DNA of 7,637 nt from an uncultured Lachnospiraceae bacterium (GTDB lineage: Bacteria; Bacillota; Clostridia; Lachnospirales; Lachnospiraceae): assembly GCA_910584695.1 (NCBI GenBank), contig CAJUBR010000102.1:1-7637 (forward strand), given 5' to 3'. A program made the position numbers and the translations under genes. Below, piece by piece: positions 6,471-7,637 of this stretch. A model generated the notes under the pieces. It ran no database searches. It was not told the DNA's origin and saw only the letters and a list, made by a program, of their open reading frames with translations. The stretch's first letter is position 1, and every line of letters begins with the position of its first letter.

Positions 6471-6965
6471 ATGGAGTATTGGAAAGAATATTTGAAGGAT
6501 AAGCCAGTGAAATACTGGATTCGAACTGAAATTGAAGAAATAATAAAGGAAAAGTCAGTTGATAGAAAATTGTTTTATGAATACTCAAAAACGGAATATC
6601 AGAAAGTTATAAATGGATTTTACTATGCATTTGTAGATTATGAGAAGTATCCGGGGGTTGAACTAAGTTATTGTTGGTTGCATTTTAGGGAAGAACTTAA
6701 CGAAATAGATTTTGTTAGTGAGACGATTGGTTGGAAATGTATGCTGGCAAAAATAAAAGAAGTGTTATCCTATGATTGGAATAAAAAGATTTATCTGATT
6801 CTTTCGCAAGGCTGGGTTTATGAAGGATACATAGATAGTATAATGGATGTGATTAACGAAGTTGATGGATTACTAGAGGATTTTTATATTGTTACTCCGC
6901 AATTTGATAAACTTGCAGCATATTGTGATGATGGCGGGTGCTTAGGCTTTTATGAAAAATATTAA
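6471..6965 (+). CDS. Unrecognised 164-aa soluble protein
   Basis: I do not recognise this protein with certainty. It has no signal peptide or membrane helix and is rich in acidic and aromatic residues. Features are an N-terminal charged helical part (EYWKEYLKDK, then TEIEEIIKEKSVDRK at 19-33), a predicted beta-rich centre with KIYLILSQGWVYEGY (106-120), a helix at 121-135, and DFYIVTPQFDKL (137-148) leading to a Gly/Cys-rich end (DDGGCLGFYEK). The pattern of a WVYEG strand followed by a helix and a YIV-type strand recalls small proteins found next to polymorphic toxins (a DUF6756-like layout), but that is a memory-based impression. The ATG at 6471 has no clear Shine-Dalgarno site, and no better in-frame start exists because TAA codons lie close upstream. 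Clean codon structure and a 495-base open frame support a real gene. Confidence 0.7.
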   Translation: MEYWKEYLKDKPVKYWIRTEIEEIIKEKSVDRKLFYEYSKTEYQKVINGFYYAFVDYEKYPGVELSYCWLHFREELNEIDFVSETIGWKCMLAKIKEVLSYDWNKKIYLILSQGWVYEGYIDSIMDVINEVDGLLEDFYIVTPQFDKLAAYCDDGGCLGFYEKY

Positions 6966-7004
6966 TGAGTATAGAACGGTTAAAATGATATTCTATTTAT
7001 GAAA

Positions 7005-7024
7005 AAACTGACAATTTTCAGTTT
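7005..7024 (-). terminator. Second stem-loop downstream of dut, with a T-run on the minus strand
   Basis: AAACTGA (7005-7011) pairs with TCAGTTT (7018-7024) around a 6-nt loop. Read on the minus strand the hairpin is followed by TTTTTTC, so it could act as a back-up terminator for the minus-strand dut transcript. The stem is AT-rich and short. Confidence 0.4.
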
Positions 7025-7066
7025 GAGAAAAAATTAAACAAGAGGGGGCTGGTAACAGCTCCCTCT
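7025..7066 (-). terminator. Intrinsic terminator of the dut operon (possibly bidirectional)
   Basis: AGAGGGGGCTG (7041-7051) pairs with CAGCTCCCTCT (7056-7066) around the loop GTAA: 11 positions, with a G-U wobble in plus-strand RNA and one A/C mismatch in minus-strand RNA. On the minus strand it is followed by TTGTTTAATTTTTT, a good U-tract, 35 bases after the dut stop. On the plus strand only AAATATATAA follows, so plus-strand termination of the 6471 gene is less certain. Confidence 0.7.
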
Positions 7067-7101
7067 AAATATATAATTGGAAAGCACATATTAAATTTGG
7101 A

Positions 7102-7548
7102 TTACTTGCTTCCTGTGGAACCGAATCCGCCTTCTCCCCGTACAGTATTGCTTAACTGGTCAGTTTCCTTAAAACTGGCAGTCAGATATGGGGTGATGAC
7201 GATCTGTGCAATTCTTTCCTTTGGTTCAATAGAAACGGGAGCAGTGCCGTGGTTGTGCAGGGCAACCATAATTTCACCGCGGTAATCTGCATCAATGACA
7301 CCGACTTTGTTGGCTGGTGCAAGTCCTTTTTTGGACGCAAGACCGCTTCTTGCATAGATAAGACCGGCATAACCTGCTGGAATTTCCATGGCAAGACCGG
7401 TATGAATTAATTTAGTTTCTCCTGGCTCAAAATTTACGGTTTCCTCAATGCAGGCATATAAATCAGCACCGGCTGCGTATTCAGAACCGTAGGTTGGAAG
7501 TACTGCTTCAGGATGTAATCGTTTGATTGCTATATTTGCGTTTTGCAT
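7102..7548 (-). CDS. dut: dUTP diphosphatase (trimeric dUTPase)
   Basis: Hydrolyses dUTP to dUMP and pyrophosphate, which keeps uracil out of DNA and feeds dTMP synthesis. The 148-aa length is normal for the homotrimeric family, and all five motifs are present: AGADLYA (26-32), RSGLASKKG (67-75), GVIDADYRGEI (83-93, with the catalytic Asp in DADYRG), RIAQIVI (112-118) and the C-terminal RGEGGFGSTG (137-146) that closes over the nucleotide. The start is the ATG at 7548, with AAGGAA (minus-strand complement of 7557-7562) 8 nt upstream. A longer reading to 7587 overlaps the upstream gene and adds unrelated residues. It is the distal gene of an operon, two bases after the preceding stop, and ends before the terminators at 7005-7066. 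Confidence 0.97.
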   Translation of the reverse strand: MQNANIAIKRLHPEAVLPTYGSEYAAGADLYACIEETVNFEPGETKLIHTGLAMEIPAGYAGLIYARSGLASKKGLAPANKVGVIDADYRGEIMVALHNHGTAPVSIEPKERIAQIVITPYLTASFKETDQLSNTVRGEGGFGSTGSK

Positions 7549-7550
7549 AG

Positions 7551-7637
7551 TTATATTTCCTTTCTGTATTCTGGTAAATATGGGCAATTGCGAAACTCTT
7601 TATTTTCAAAATCTAGTTGTGCAATATAGACAATATC
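7551..7637 (-). CDS. 3' end of an unidentified gene upstream of dut (partial)
   Basis: On the minus strand the window edge enters an open frame of 28 codons that starts DIVYIAQLDF and ends PEYRKEI before TAA (complement of 7551-7553). It stops two bases before the dut ATG, and its last codons contain the dut Shine-Dalgarno site, which is the spacing expected of translationally linked genes. Codon use looks normal. Too little is present to name a product. Confidence 0.6.
   Translation of the reverse strand, partial: DIVYIAQLDFENKEFRNCPYLPEYRKEI

Noticed and set aside
7549..7587. Thirteen-residue N-terminal extension of dut
   Set aside because: It overlaps the upstream gene in another frame. 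The ATG at 7548 has a proper ribosome site and gives the normal dUTPase N-terminus.
1..7637. CRISPR array, tRNA or rRNA genes
   Set aside because: No regularly spaced direct repeats, cloverleaf-like sequences or rRNA signatures were seen on either strand.

Overview
The window looks like chromosomal DNA from a spore-forming, AT-rich Gram-positive of the class Clostridia, most likely a Lachnospiraceae-type gut anaerobe. The reasons are the purine-rich Shine-Dalgarno sites, AT-leaning codon use, the style of the large serine recombinase, a CwlC-like amidase with a SPOR tail, a membrane-anchored PgdA-type deacetylase and a CarD_N-like protein. This placement is inference from protein style, not from a marker gene.

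Layout. Bases 1-1472 are the right end of an integrated mobile element: the 3' part of a large serine recombinase whose stop codon sits directly against host DNA. From 1473 the sequence continues, in the same reading frame, as the body of an N-acetylmuramoyl-L-alanine amidase (Amidase_3 plus SPOR). It has lost its start codon and first residues, so the element has split the amidase at its conserved DPGHGG motif. Bases 2214-2348 hold a 135-bp MITE-like element with perfect 17-bp inverted ends. An extended -10 promoter then leads into a polysaccharide deacetylase (2516-3559), and a consensus-like promoter leads into an intracellular GH13 alpha-glucan hydrolase (3802-5112). Bases 5128-5243 form a densely folded, repeat-like structured element. 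After it comes an AT-rich stretch of three small plus-strand genes: a CPBP intramembrane protease (5293-5988), a CarD_N-domain protein (6082-6381) and an unrecognised 164-aa protein (6471-6965). Two stem-loops (7005-7066) separate these from a minus-strand pair: the housekeeping dUTPase (7102-7548) and, two bases upstream of it, the 3' end of another gene (7551-7637).

How the parts may fit. The amidase and the deacetylase are both cell-wall enzymes, and the GH13 enzyme handles alpha-glucans in the cytosol. Each appears to have its own promoter, so they are neighbours rather than one tight operon. The most notable point is the recombinase-amidase junction. It has the geometry of a skin-like or other gene-interrupting element whose excision would restore a lytic, possibly sporulation-linked, amidase. 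The recombinase itself may carry a frameshift near the left edge. No tRNA, rRNA or CRISPR array was seen.
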